Assembly (NCBI GenBank): GCA_009823505.1
Contig: VZQC01006697.1
Coordinates: forward strand, 1,352,774-1,416,773
DNA length: 64,000 nt
Direction: 5' to 3'
From: Rhizomys pruinosus
Taxonomy: Eukaryota; Chordata; Mammalia; Rodentia; Spalacidae
The notes below the pieces were generated by a model. That model was not told the origin of the DNA, made no database searches, and worked only from the letters and a program-made list of their open reading frames with translations. Numbering within the stretch: position 1 is the stretch's first letter; each line of letters opens with the position of its first letter. Positions 49,321 to 60,699 of the stretch are shown here, in pieces. The translations under genes and the position numbers were made by a program.

Positions 49321-50329
49321 ATATTCATCTTATGCTTTATTTTTAAAAATTATTACTGTTCTTTTTCTTTATTAAGATGAAAGATATAGTGTTTTCCTTA
49401 AGGAGTTGTTTGATGGCTCCTCCTTGGCAAGCCCAAATAACCATCAGTCCTCCCCTTGTGCTCCACACTGGGGTCTTCCCTTCCCATGGTCACCAAATGA
49501 GGTCCAGTAAGCACAGGGTCCTGTCTTGATCTTTCTGTACTGACCTCCATGATACAGCCTGGGTAGTCCAACAATGGCAGTCTATACTCTGAAGAGGCTG
49601 AAACCCCAGTAGTTGCTCAGTACAGAAGCTGGATGTCTCAGCAGTCCCCATCTGGCACTGAATGTTTGGAGGATTCTTGGAGAGACATGAGTCTTTAGTC
49701 CATATTGGAAGCTTGAAAATCTATGTATCATGTCTTTGAAGAATGGCAAAAACAGTGGCAGCCACAGAGTAGCCACATTTGCCAATAAGAATTGACAACA
49801 TGCAAAATAGCAGTGCCTCATTTTTTGTTTTTTAGTTTTTGTCTTTTTATTAAGATTTCGAGTTTTATACCTAAAGTACAATTTCTCATGCCTCACTAAT
49901 TATTTATTTCTGGTTATAATTTCCTTTTGGATGTTTAAGGCCACACAGTTAGCCCAGATTAACCAAGGTTTGTGTTTTCTCAAGGTCAGTTGAAGATCTG
50001 GTCCTCAGGGATCAGTCAGGTTTTTTTTTGGGGGGGGGGGCGAGGGAGCACCTGGCTCCTTTTGGCTTTTCATTTACCGGTTCCATCTACTCGAGGACAA
50101 ATTCAGGTCTTACTAGACCAGGCTTCCGTTTTTTTGAAGCATGAGCAGACTTTCCTCTTTATAGACTGGACACTGGCTGAAGTCCCTTTAGTGGATCTCC
50201 AAGACCTCCCTGCACAGGAAGACCGGTGACTCACATTTGCAGGACATTTCAAGAGATGCCCCCATGCATAGTCCCTTGGGACCATTTATAATTTGTATGC
50301 CCTAGGAAAACATTTACTCTTTATCTGTG
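49321..50329. other. Intron with unresolved rodent-repeat-like sequence
   Basis: 'gaggctgaaaccccagtagt', 'tgctcagtacagaagctgga', 'aggattcttggagagacatg' (49600-49700) resemble a rodent interspersed repeat I cannot name. T9/G11 homopolymers sit at 50021-50040. Confidence 0.45.
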
Positions 50330-50476
50330 GCTGTAGATGCTCTGGATCCCATGTTTGGTTCCATGTCTTCTACTTATGTGGCCATAAGCAAGTTTTGTAA
50401 CATCTGTAAACCTTTGAGTCTTTCTCATCTAGAAAGTGGGGTTAGCAACAGACCTCCTCTGTAAGATTATTGCTAG
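50330..50476 (+). repeat. MIR SINE, split by B2
   Basis: 'ttatgtggccataagcaagt', 'gtctttctcatctagaaagt', 'ggggttagcaacagacctcc' match the MIR core. The element resumes at 50747 after the B2. Confidence 0.72.
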
Positions 50477-50478
50477 TG

Positions 50479-50730
50479 GGCTGGAGAGATGGCCTAGCAG
50501 TTAAGAGCGCCGACCGCTCTTACAGAGGACCCGGGTTCGATCCCCAGCACCCACATGGCGGCAGAGAACCGTCTGAAGTTCCAATTCCAGGAGAACTCCA
50601 GTTCCAGGGGAATCCGAGACCCTCTTCTGACCTCCGCGGTGTTGCACGACACGGGTGCACAGACTTGCATGCACACAGTACATTCATACACATACAGAAA
50701 TAAATAAAATTAATAATAAAAAAAATAAAA
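50479..50730 (+). mobile_element. B2 SINE of the internally duplicated type, 16-base target-site duplication
   Basis: ctggagagatggcctagcag head, ggttcgatccccagcacc B box, duplicated ccaattccaggag / ccagttccagggg. Flanked by aagattattgctagtg at 50463-50478 and 50731-50746, exact. Among the youngest insertions here. Confidence 0.97.
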
Positions 50731-50791
50731 AAGATTATTGCTAGTGTTCAATTCTGTGCTTCTGTACTACTGATAAAATATGTAACCCTTG

Positions 50792-50935
50792 GATGGGGCA
50801 TGGTGATGTATACCTTTACTCCCAGCACGCTGGAGAAAGAGGTAGGAGGATGTCTGTAAGATTGATCCAATCCTGATCTACACAGCTAGTTCCGGGTGAG
50901 CTCAAGTTACCAGAAGTCCCTATGTAAAAAAATGC
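50792..50935 (+). mobile_element. Diverged B1 SINE
   Basis: ggggcatggtgatgtatacc, cccagcacgctggagaaaga, ctagttccgggtgagctcaa. Older than the other B1 copies. Confidence 0.75.
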
Positions 50936-51030
50936 AATGTTTTATCTGACAGAGAAAATTGACCACTGTACATGATTCAATCATTTATCATTTATTTTGG
51001 TGATGATCATTTATACATATTAACAGATAA

Positions 51031-51074
51031 ATTTGTTTTGCATGCATGCAAATATGCATGCATGCAAAACAAAT
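51031..51074. repeat. Perfect inverted repeat, 20-base arms, 4-base loop
   Basis: Left arm 51031-51050, loop aata, right arm 51055-51074, every base paired; the inner part is alternating (TGCA)n. Could extrude as a cruciform or form an RNA hairpin. No known element is associated with it. Confidence 0.95.
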
Positions 51075-51121
51075 ATCTTTATAAAGAAATATCTTTATAA
51101 AGAGAAAATATCTTTATAAAG
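51071..51121 (+). repeat. Three tandem AT-rich units, each a small palindrome
   Basis: aaatatctttataaag at 51071-51086 and 51087-51102, then a third with three extra bases to 51121. Each contains ctttataaag, a perfect palindrome. The array overlaps the end of the hairpin. Confidence 0.93.
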
Positions 51122-51519
51122 AGAAGCACTGGTAGTTTAAAAATATTTGCTTCTATAACTTATAAGAATGACCCAAGTCTTCATTTCATATAATGTGTTG
51201 TAAAGAACATTTTAAGAGGAACATACCAGAAACTTCAATAGAAGTACCAAGATACATATTTTTTCTTCTATACAATCATCAAAAGATCCATTATTCTCTT
51301 GAGAGACAGTTGTAAATCCTGCAAGTTTAGTTTATTTGAAACCAACTATAGCAGTTGTCCTTCTTACCAATAGTCCCTTGTATCAGTCTTTGCTTTTTTG
51401 ATCTCGTGGACATATGCGACTGAGTATGAGAGTGGGGAAAGAAGACCTCTAAGATCACATTTCCCCTTAAAAAAGATTACAAGATTCATTTTCTCTGTCT
51501 TCTTTCTTATAGATGGGAA

Positions 51520-51650
51520 TCCAGAAATGGGAATTTTGGACTGGTGTTGCAGAAACTAGCTTTGTGGCCTTGAGTAAAGTAGTTCATCTCTCTGATCCTT
51601 TCCTTCCTTGTCTGCAAAATGAAGTTGGTAGACTCTATCCTTTCTTGAAA
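51520..51650 (+). repeat. MIR SINE, interrupted by L1
   Basis: 'agctttgtggccttgagtaa', 'tgatcctttccttccttgtc', 'tgcaaaatgaagttggtaga' fit the MIR core. Confidence 0.72.
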
Positions 51651-51662
51651 GATGTTACAAAG

Positions 51663-52720
51663 CAGGTGAGGTGTAGCTGGTGCTGACGGTGGAGTCTTGC
51701 TTGACTCAGAGAGACCCATATTTGCTTTATTGGTATAGTAGCCTTTGGTAACACTCTCTGGCATTCCAGAGGCCATCTGTACACTTGCATGTGTGGTCTC
51801 AATACATCCCTCCCATGTTAACGTCAGGTCTTTGGCAGCAGGGTCTTATTGCCTCTCCTCCTGTAGGTATCCCAACCTAGAGGCAAGGAGCCCTTACCTT
51901 TTGTGGGGCCTTGGATCCCCTGGCCAACATCCACCTGGTAGAACAATCCATTGCTGATGTCAGAGCTCCTGTATTAATATATTTTGCCTGAGTGCATAGC
52001 CCTAGGACTTTAGTATTATATTTGGTTCTGAACAGAGAGTAATCCCTTCCACAGTTCCCATGTCTAGTAGTCAATTAAAGAAAGCAGTTTTACCGGTTTT
52101 ATAAGAGATTACCTCTACAATAGTTGTCTCCAATTTACAGTTGGGGAGCGACCTCATCATTGTCATATATCTAATTGCTTGTTCTTCATTAGTAGAATTG
52201 AAAGTTTATCCTGGACAAACTGTAGCCCATTGAAAGGAAAACAGCAGAATTGACCAGAGTCCAAGTCAACAGCTCCAGAGAGAGTGGACTGTTTTACCTC
52301 TCATTCCACCTGTGCCCCTTTTTAAGCCTAGGGAACAACCTGCGGAAGAGGGGCGTGGTAAATGTAATGGCTGCGATGGGGTGAATGGTGAAAACTACAC
52401 ACTGGGTCTGGACACTCATTTGATCAACTTGATTGAACAAACAACCTGTCACCCCCACTGGATGGTGGGCTGTAGGTGTTTGGGCACAACAGCCTGCAGA
52501 TAGTTTTGCCAGAAGGATGCTTGTACTCATGATTATCACTTATAGCTAAAAATGAAAAAAAAAAAAAAACTGAGGAGAAGATGCAGGACATTATGGCAGA
52601 ATGCATGATCTGGGGTGGTGGATGGGGGGGAGGGAGGGGAATAAGCCTGAACTGAATGAAAAAAGTATGAAATGCACAAGCATCAATAAAAAACTAATTA
52701 AAAAAATAAAAAAAAAGAAA
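51663..52720 (+). mobile_element. Short L1 insertion with 5' inversion, ~1.06 kb
   Basis: The right part (about 52170-52720) is sense L1 3' UTR with an A-rich end. The left part (51663-~52168) is the same UTR further upstream but inverted, matching 54090-54600 in the antisense L1. aagatgttacaaag flanks it (51649-51662; 52721-52734). It sits in a MIR. No coding sequence; the cargo is 3' UTR only. Confidence 0.92.
52612..52639 (+). other. G-rich tract in L1 3' UTR, potential G-quadruplex
   Basis: Four runs of at least three G with short loops (gggg, ggggggg, ggg, gggg). The equivalent C-rich tract appears in the antisense copies (49060-49085, 53345-53365, 61300-61322, 63690-63720) and a G-rich one at 9325-9350. 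Confidence 0.8.
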
Positions 52721-52734
52721 AAGATGTTACAAAG

Positions 52735-53238
52735 AACATCAAAGTGGAACACTTATACTCTTACCCACAAGAATTTTAGAGACTGGAAATAGAGAACACC
52801 GTGGGAAAGTGTGCTATGATTCAGCTACAGCTGGGAGGGGAACGAAGCATCCTTTTGAAGACAGAAAGCTTTTGCATAGGAACTGGGTTCTGACTGAACC
52901 ACAGGAAAGCATGATTTATAGAACTGAGGAATACAGTTTTGGCCTGAGAACTGAACATGATGCTGAGCCAAGAAACAAAAAGCAGAGCAAGCTTGAGAGT
53001 TGGGAAGTGGTCCAGATAGGCTGATACTTACCCTACATGATTCCTAATATTGAGGTCTAAAGTTGTATTTAATAAATTAAAATAGGAAGACAAATTGATC
53101 TTTGAAGGCTTGCACCTACAACTTTAAGATAATAGCCTTTCTTCCTATTCTAGCTCAAATTGAAGACAGGAGATAGATAGCATTGGAATTAATACTCCTG
53201 TCAAAGCTTTGTGCTTTGTGTGCCAAAAACAAAACACT
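52735..53238. other. Intron, nothing recognised
   Basis: No recognised element between the two L1s. Confidence 0.5.
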
Positions 53239-55569
53239 TTTTTTTTTTTTTGGTATTTATTTTTTATTTTTTTATTTAATTTTTTTGACTGGTTTTGCAC
53301 TTTCGTACATCATTTTTCCAATTCAGATCAGGCTTATTTCCCTTCCTCATCCCCCACCCCCTCCCATCCCAGATCATTGTATTCTGCCATAACTGTCCTG
53401 CACTCTTTCAGGTTTTTTTTTTCTTTTTAGCTATAGTGATAATCCATGGTATAAGCATCCTTCATGCAAAACCAATCACAGACTGTTGTGCCCAAACCCC
53501 ACAAGCCCACCATTCAGTGGGGGTGACAGTTTTGTTAGTTCAATCAAGTTGATCAAATACGTGTCTCAGACTATATCTGCTATTGTTGTAGTTTCACGCA
53601 TTCACCCCAATCGCAGCCTTACATTCTACATGCCCCCTCTCCGCAGGATGTTCCCTAGGCTTAGAAACAGATACTAAGGTGGATGAGAAGTAAAAATGTC
53701 CTTTCTCGGAGTTGTTGTCTTGGATTCTGGTCAATTCTGGCTGTTTCCTTCATGGGCTTACAGTTGTTCAGGAGTCACCTTTCGACCTACTAATGAAGCA
53801 CAAGCAATTAGTATATAGGATTTAAGTAGCACTAAAGTTATGGTAGGTTACTTTGTATAGACACATATGTTGGATGATATGTATCATCCATATAATTATC
53901 ATTTTTACACCCCTGATCAATATGACAGGGTTTTAATGTGGCTTATAACCATCTCCTAACCTGTAGAGTGAGGTTTGTGGCATCAGACCCTGGGTTATTC
54001 CTCCAAGGGAGAGCCAATAGCCAATTATTTGGATATACAGGCACCATGGCTGCATTGCTGCATCAGTATTTCAGAGTGGGAGGTGTTTGTTAGTGGTGAT
54101 GAAGGTGGAGTCCTTGCTGGAATCACTGCGAGTAGACCATATTTTCTTTATTGTGTTTAGTGGTCTGTTGGTAACACTCTCTGGCATTCCAGAGGATTTG
54201 TACACTTGCATTGTGCGGGTCTCAATACATCCCTCAGTAACGTTCGGTCTTCGGCAGCAGGGTCTTTCGCATCCTCCTGCAAGTGTATCCCAACTTAGGG
54301 GACCAAGGAGCCCTACCTTTTGTGGGCCTTGGTTGATCCCCTGGCTCAACATCCCCTGGTAGAACAATCCATTGCTGATGTCAGATGTCTCCTGCTTTAA
54401 TATACTTTGCCTAAGTGCATAGCCCAAGGACTTTCATATTATATTTGTGTCTGTAACCGAGTATAATCTCTTTTCACAGGTCTTATGTCTATTAGTCACA
54501 TTTTCAAAGAAGGATCATTTTTTACCGTTTTATACCAGATTACCTCTATAATAGTTGTTCCATTTACAGTGGAGAGTAAGACACCTTCATCGTCATATTT
54601 CTACCTTGTTCTATGGGGGGGTGGAGGGCAGAACGAAAGTCATATCAAAACCTTTGTTGCACCTAGAAGGTATTAAGTTCATTAGGACTCATTATAAATG
54701 TTGTTACAGTAAGATCCACAATGTGTTCGATGTTTTAGCAATCTCGAGGGCTTTTCTTCCTTCATTGTTCAGAGGGTCAACCTTTCAGTTGCCACTATTT
54801 TGGTACAACCTACTTCAATGCAAAGCTGTATCTTTTCTTCTCAGCCGTTAAGTTTGGTGACATTTTGTCCTGTTGGAACAAACAAATCTTTTCCCGTCGT
54901 TAGTTTTAAGATTTGAATGGCAGGTTCTTTGGACTAAAGGTTTCATTGTCTGTCTGTCTCCTCCCCTTTTTTTTTAAACCCAGAGTTTCCAGCAGACAGT
55001 TGTATTATACTAACTATAGGGTGGAATCCAGCCACAGATTTCATCAAATTCACCATGTTTTGGGTTTGACTATATATGATTACTTGGGAAGCAAACTTAA
55101 TTTTTGATAAATCTCTTAAGAGAGTCCAAGGTGGTACTGTCCAACAGAGAAATTATAGAGAAATTATAGAGAACATTTTTTGTGCCAATCCCAAAGTTAT
55201 TGCTCTACAGATTGTGTAAAACAAATGTAGACAACAGTGAATTATATCTACATTAAACTCAGATGCATTACCGTTTTATCAGAGTCTGTTAAGCCAATGT
55301 TGTTTAATATACACATATTTACTGTTACTAAGTCCTAAAACAAACCATGTATCCTGTGGACAGTGTCTAGGCGAAACTGCGTACTTGCTGAACTCACATC
55401 AATTAAATATGCATTGATCGTGACAATACATCCGTGTCCCTCTCCCACCATCCCCCCTTCCCAATTCACCATTGGCAGTCCATTTCTGATGCAGTCTTTC
55501 TGTTGTGTTTCTTTTTACTATTGCATCCCTCTCCATGGAAATATTTATATCTGGTTGTTGGTACTAGCA

Positions 55570-57024
55570 TTCCACATATGAGGGGACACATTTGTCGTTT
55601 TTTTTCTGGAACTGTGTTACTTCAGTTAACATAATGTCTTCCAGCTCCATCCATTACCTGCAAATTGAAATGAGTTGTTACCTTCTTTACTGCTGCATAG
55701 AAATCACATTGTATACATGTTACCACCTTTTTCTCTATTCACTGTAAGTTGAGGGGCACCTTGGCTGGTTCCAGCTTTTGCTATTGTGAACAGAGCTGCA
55801 ATAAACATAGCCTGTGCATGTATCTTTCAGTATTTGGTGTCTTGTGGGTATATTACCCAGGAGGGGTATGACTGGGTCAAAGGAAGATCATTTTGAGTCT
55901 TTTAAGGGTTCTCCACATGCTTTCCAAGTGGCTGTACAAGTTTACAATTCCCACCAGCAGAGGATGAGTGTTCTCCTTTCCCGGCAACCTCTCCACAGCA
56001 TTTGGTATCATTCGTGATCCTGATCTAGCCAGTCTATTGGAGTAGGTGATATCTCAAGTGTTTAATTGCATTTCCTTAATTATCAGAGATGTTGAACAGT
56101 CTTAAGATGTTTCTCGGCCACTCTAATTCCCCACTGTGAAGTCTCTATTTCAGATCTTTGCTCCCTATTTTGAGTGATTCATTTGTTTTCTTTCTTCTTT
56201 GTTTTGAGTAGCTGTATACTCTGGAAATTAATGCTTCGTTCAGATGTATCTGTGTGAAGGTTTCCTCCCCTCTGGGTTCTTCTCCTCACTTCCTTTATTG
56301 TTCCTTTGATGTACAGTAGCCTTTGAGGTAATGAGTTCTTATTTGTCAATTGTCAATCTTTATTTCTTGTGCAGCTGCTGTCTATTTAGGAAGTCTTTTC
56401 CTACACCTATTTCTTGTAGCCCGCTGCCAAGCGCTCTTCTCTTATCAATCCAGAGTTTGGTGTTTACGTTGAGGTCTTTGGTCCATTGGAGTTGACCTTT
56501 GTACAAGGTGAGAGGTAGGGGTTTGAATTTCATTTCTTCTACAAGTGGTGATACAGTTTTGCCAACCCCACTTACTGAAGATGCTGTATTTCATCCATTT
56601 TGGTCTTCCTTGGCCACCTTGTTCAAATATGAGGGGCTGAATGTATGAGCTCAGGTTTGGAAATTCAGTTTTATTCCATTGGGTCAATTGGTCTGTTTTT
56701 GTGTTGGTACCAGGCTGTTTTTATTGACTATCGCCTGTAGTATAGTTTGATGTCTGGTGTTGGTGTAGGATCCCCCTGATGTCTTTTCACTCAGGGTTGC
56801 TTTGGCTATTCGGGGTCTTTTGTTTTCCAAATGAAATTGCCGGATTTTTTTCCCAGCTGTGAAGAAAACCTTGGGATTTGATTGGGACGCATTAAATCTT
56901 TACCCTAGTTTGGGTATAATGGACTTTTTACTATATTTATTTTCCCAATCCATTGGCATGGGAGTTGTCCATTTTCTGATGTCTTCCTCAATTCCTTTTT
57001 CATGGGTTTTTTAAAATTTTTGTT

Positions 57025-57067
<43 letters not shown>

Positions 57068-59440
57068 TTTTTTATTTTATGTTTTGAGGCTATTGTGAGT
57101 GGGAAGGTCTCCTTGTAAGCCCTTCTTCAGTGCTTGTTGTTGGTTTGTCAACAAGGCTACTTATTTTTCTAGATTTATTTGTTATCCTGCCACTTTACCA
57201 AAGCTCTTTATCATTTCTAGAAGTTTTATGTGGAATTTCTAGCATCCCTTAGGTAGCAATCGTATCATCAGCAAAACAGGATAGCTGATCCTCTTTCCAA
57301 TTAGAACTCTTTAATTTCCTTTTCTTTGCTTATTGCCTTGCAGGTTTCCCGCACTATATTGAGGAGGAGTTGTGACAGGGGGCAGCCTTGCCGAGTTCCT
57401 ACCTTCTAAGGGGAAGTCTTCTGTCATTTCCCCATTTAGGATGATATTGGCCTGTGGGTTTCTGTATATGGCCTTTGATACATTGAGGAATGATCCCTTC
57501 TAGGCCAATTTCCCTCCAGGACTTTAAAAACATGAAAGGATGGCTGGATTTTGTCCAAAGGCTTCTCCCACATCAATTGAGATGATGGTGTGGTTTTTGT
57601 CTTCAGTCCATTGATATGTTTGATGATGTTTATTGATTTTCTTATGCTGAACCATCCCTGCATCTTCTGGTATGAATCCCAATTGGTCATGGTGGATGAT
57701 TTTCTTGAGTGAGCCTGTATGTGATTTGCCAGATTCCTGTTTAGGAATTTTTGGCATCTGGTTCATTAGGGAGAGGTCTATAGTTCTCCTTTTTGGTTGT
57801 ATCTTTCCTGGTTTTGGTAGTAGCGTAATGCTGGCCCCTCATAGACGGATTCCTGGGAGGAAATTCCCTCCGTTTGTATCCTTCAAACAAATTTAAGTCG
57901 TAATGGTTGTAAGTCTTTTTCACGTTTTATAGAATTCTGTCATAAATCCATCCAGGCATGGGGCATTTATTAAAAATATCTGCCGTGAAAACCATCCAGG
58001 CCTGGGCAGTTTTTGGTTGGGAGGCTACTTATTACAATCTTCGATTTCTCCTGTACTATGGTATTCTTTTTAGGCTGTCCATCTCCTCTTGGTTGAGCTT
58101 TGGTGATTCCCAGGTTTCCGATATTCATCCATTTTTCTTATAGGTTTTTCAAACTTAGTAGAGTATACGTTTTTGAAGTAGTCCCGTAGAATTGTCTGGC
58201 TCTTCATTGTCTGTGTGATGTTTCCCCTTTAATCAAAAATGCTATTGATTTTTGTGTTTGTTCTCAATTTCTTTTGGTAACTGGGATAGATTTCTGGCTA
58301 TCTTGTTTTATTTCAATGAACCAGGTCTTGGATTCATTTGATTTTTTGTAGGTTTTCTTGTTTCTATTTTCATTGATCTCTGCCTCTGATTTTGGTATTT
58401 CTTCTTGTCTGCTCTTTTAGGGTTCATTGTTGTTGTTTCTAGAGTATTTTTAGCTGCAGTTGTTCATAGGTACTTCACTGTGGTCTTTCTGCTTTTTTTA
58501 ATGTAGCACTTAGAGCTATAAACTACCCTCATAGGAGTGTTTTTAAAGTGTTCCATAGATTTTTCTGTGTTGTTTTATCATTGTCATCAGAGTTCAAGAA
58601 TGTTTTTATTTCTTCTTTATTTCTTCCGTGACCCACTCATTATTCAGGAGATTGTTGTTTAGTATCCATGTTTAATGTAGGATGTAGTGTTTATTCTGGT
58701 GTTGATATAGAGTTTTATTGCACTGTGGTCTGATAGAATGCATGAAATTATTTCAAATCTTTTATATTTGTGCGTTTCCCTGTGTTCCAGTATATGGTCT
58801 ATTATGGAGAATGTTCCATTGAGGTGACTGTGAGTAGAAAATTTATTCTCTGGTGTTTGGGTGAGATATTCGATCGATGTCTGTGAGGTCCATTTGGTTT
58901 AATGTGTCATTTAGTTTAGATGTCTCTCTGTTATCCTTTGTCCTGTTGACTGTCTAGGGCATTAATGGGTATTGAAGTCCCCTAATATTAGTGTTCTGGG
59001 TTTAATCTGTGCCTTGATATCCTGAAGAATTGTCTTTATAAAGTTGTGCCTCGGTGTTTGGTTGCCATATGCTTATGATTGTGAAATCTTCATCGTAAAT
59101 TGTTCCTTTACATTAAAGATGTAGTGGCCTCTTTGTCTTTCTGCTTTATTTCGCTTTGAAGTCTATTTTGTATGATATTAGAATAGCCCCACCTGCTTTC
59201 TTTTTGTACCATTTGCCTGGAATACTTTATTCTAATCCTTTCACCTTAAGTTGTGCCTATCTCTGAAAATTGAGATGGGTTCTTGTAGAACGCATATAGA
59301 TGGGTTTGGTTTCTTAATCATTATCCCAAGTCTATGCCTTTTGATTTGGGAGTTTTGCCCATTAATAATTAAGGTTATTATATTGAAAGATGGACGTGTT
59401 TCCTTTCCTTTTATTATCCATTTGGGCTTCTATCTAGCCT
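55570..59440 (-). pseudogene. L1 ORF2 remnant (endonuclease/reverse transcriptase)
   Basis: ORF2 encodes the endonuclease and reverse transcriptase that L1 uses for target-primed integration. Read on the - strand: N-terminal endonuclease about 58.7-59.44 kb, reverse transcriptase about 57.2-58.6 kb with the catalytic FADD motif at 57264-57275 in the context LSCFADDTIAT, and a cysteine-rich C-terminal part about 55.6-56.7 kb. A T run (57017-57066; poly-A in the coding sense) breaks the region that normally holds KYLGI..LTKD. Numerous frameshifts; not functional as read. Confidence 0.85.
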
Positions 59441-59499
59441 TCTTGATTTTCTCCTATGGTTATGTTTATTAGTTTCTTTTCCCTAGGTGTTTTGAGGAT

Positions 59500-60333
59500 T
59501 GTTGCTCCTCTCTTCCGCCCCTTGAATTGCTTCAATATTTATGAAGCGTTGGTTTTCCAGAAATGTATTCCATCATCTTGTTCTATGTCATGGAAGATTT
59601 TTCTCTCTCATTCAAGTATAGTCGACATTTTGCTGGGTAAAATATTCTGGGTTGTCATCAGTAGTCCCTTAACACTGGGAATGCTTTTGCTCCATGCCTC
59701 TTCTTGCTTTCATGGTTTGAGGCGAGAAAGAAGTCCGTTGTAATTCTGATGTGTTTCCCTTTGTATGTGCTTGTTTTTCTTTGTAGCCCTCAAATTTTGT
59801 CTTGTTTTGGGCCTCTAGCATTTAACTATAATCGGCGTGGGTTGTTTCTTTTCTGATCTTGTCTGTTTGGGGTCCTATGTGCTTCTTGTATTTGTATGGG
59901 TTTGTCTATTTTAGTTTGGGGAACGTTTTCATCTATTATTTGTTGAAGATCTGATCAATTATATTCTTTAGCTTCTTTCTCCTTCCTCTATTCTCGATAC
60001 AGACGTTTGACCTTTTCTAGTGTCCATATTTCTGGTTTGTTCCAACGTTTGTTGAATTTTTAAATTTTTCATAGTCTTTATGAGCTTTTTAATTGCTTGT
60101 GTTATCTTCCAGATTGATATTCTTCGTTGCTTCCTAATTCTACTCTGAGGTTTCCTTTCCTTTATTTTTGATTGGATGAGTGTTCTAATGCCTTTTTTGT
60201 TTCATCTGTGTTTTTTTTAGTACTTCCCTTTCCTTTTTGAGCTCCTCAATCTCTTATGGTGCTTCTCAATCTCTTCGGTGCTTTCTTCTTTGGTTGGCTT
60301 ACTTTTTCAGTGTTTCTACTTCCTTTCGGAGTT

Positions 60334-60369
<36 letters not shown>

Positions 60370-60690
60370 AATATTTTATTTAGTTCTTTCTGAAGTTTGG
60401 CATTGTATTCCTCTAGGTCCTTTTTGAAGTTTTCATTCTCTCTCTTTATTTCTCTTATATCTTCATTTTCTTTCCCTCAGTTCTTCTGTAGCTTTGTCCA
60501 TCTGTTCCTCTCATTTCTTCTGCTGTTTTCATTGTCTCCTCTAGGTCTTTTTGAGTTTTTCATTCTCTCTCTTTATTCTCTGAAATTACTTTTATGTTCT
60601 TTAATTTCTCGCATAGGTCTGCACATTATTCCTCTAAGATCTTTCCTTGGTTCTCATCCAAGGGGTTCCCATTGTAGCTGTCTCCTACAT
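59500..60690 (-). pseudogene. L1 ORF1 remnant (RNA-binding coiled-coil protein)
   Basis: ORF1p is the trimeric RNA-binding chaperone of L1 particles. The C-terminal RNA-binding part reads at about 59.6-60.2 kb on the - strand. The N-terminal coiled coil (60.37-60.65 kb) is rich in Glu/Lys/Leu/Asn codons and contains an internal repeat (ctctaggtc...attctctctcttt at 60411 and 60539). A ~30-base T run at 60338-60365 and single-base indels disrupt it. Confidence 0.7.
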
Positions 60691-60699
60691 GTTTGGTAG

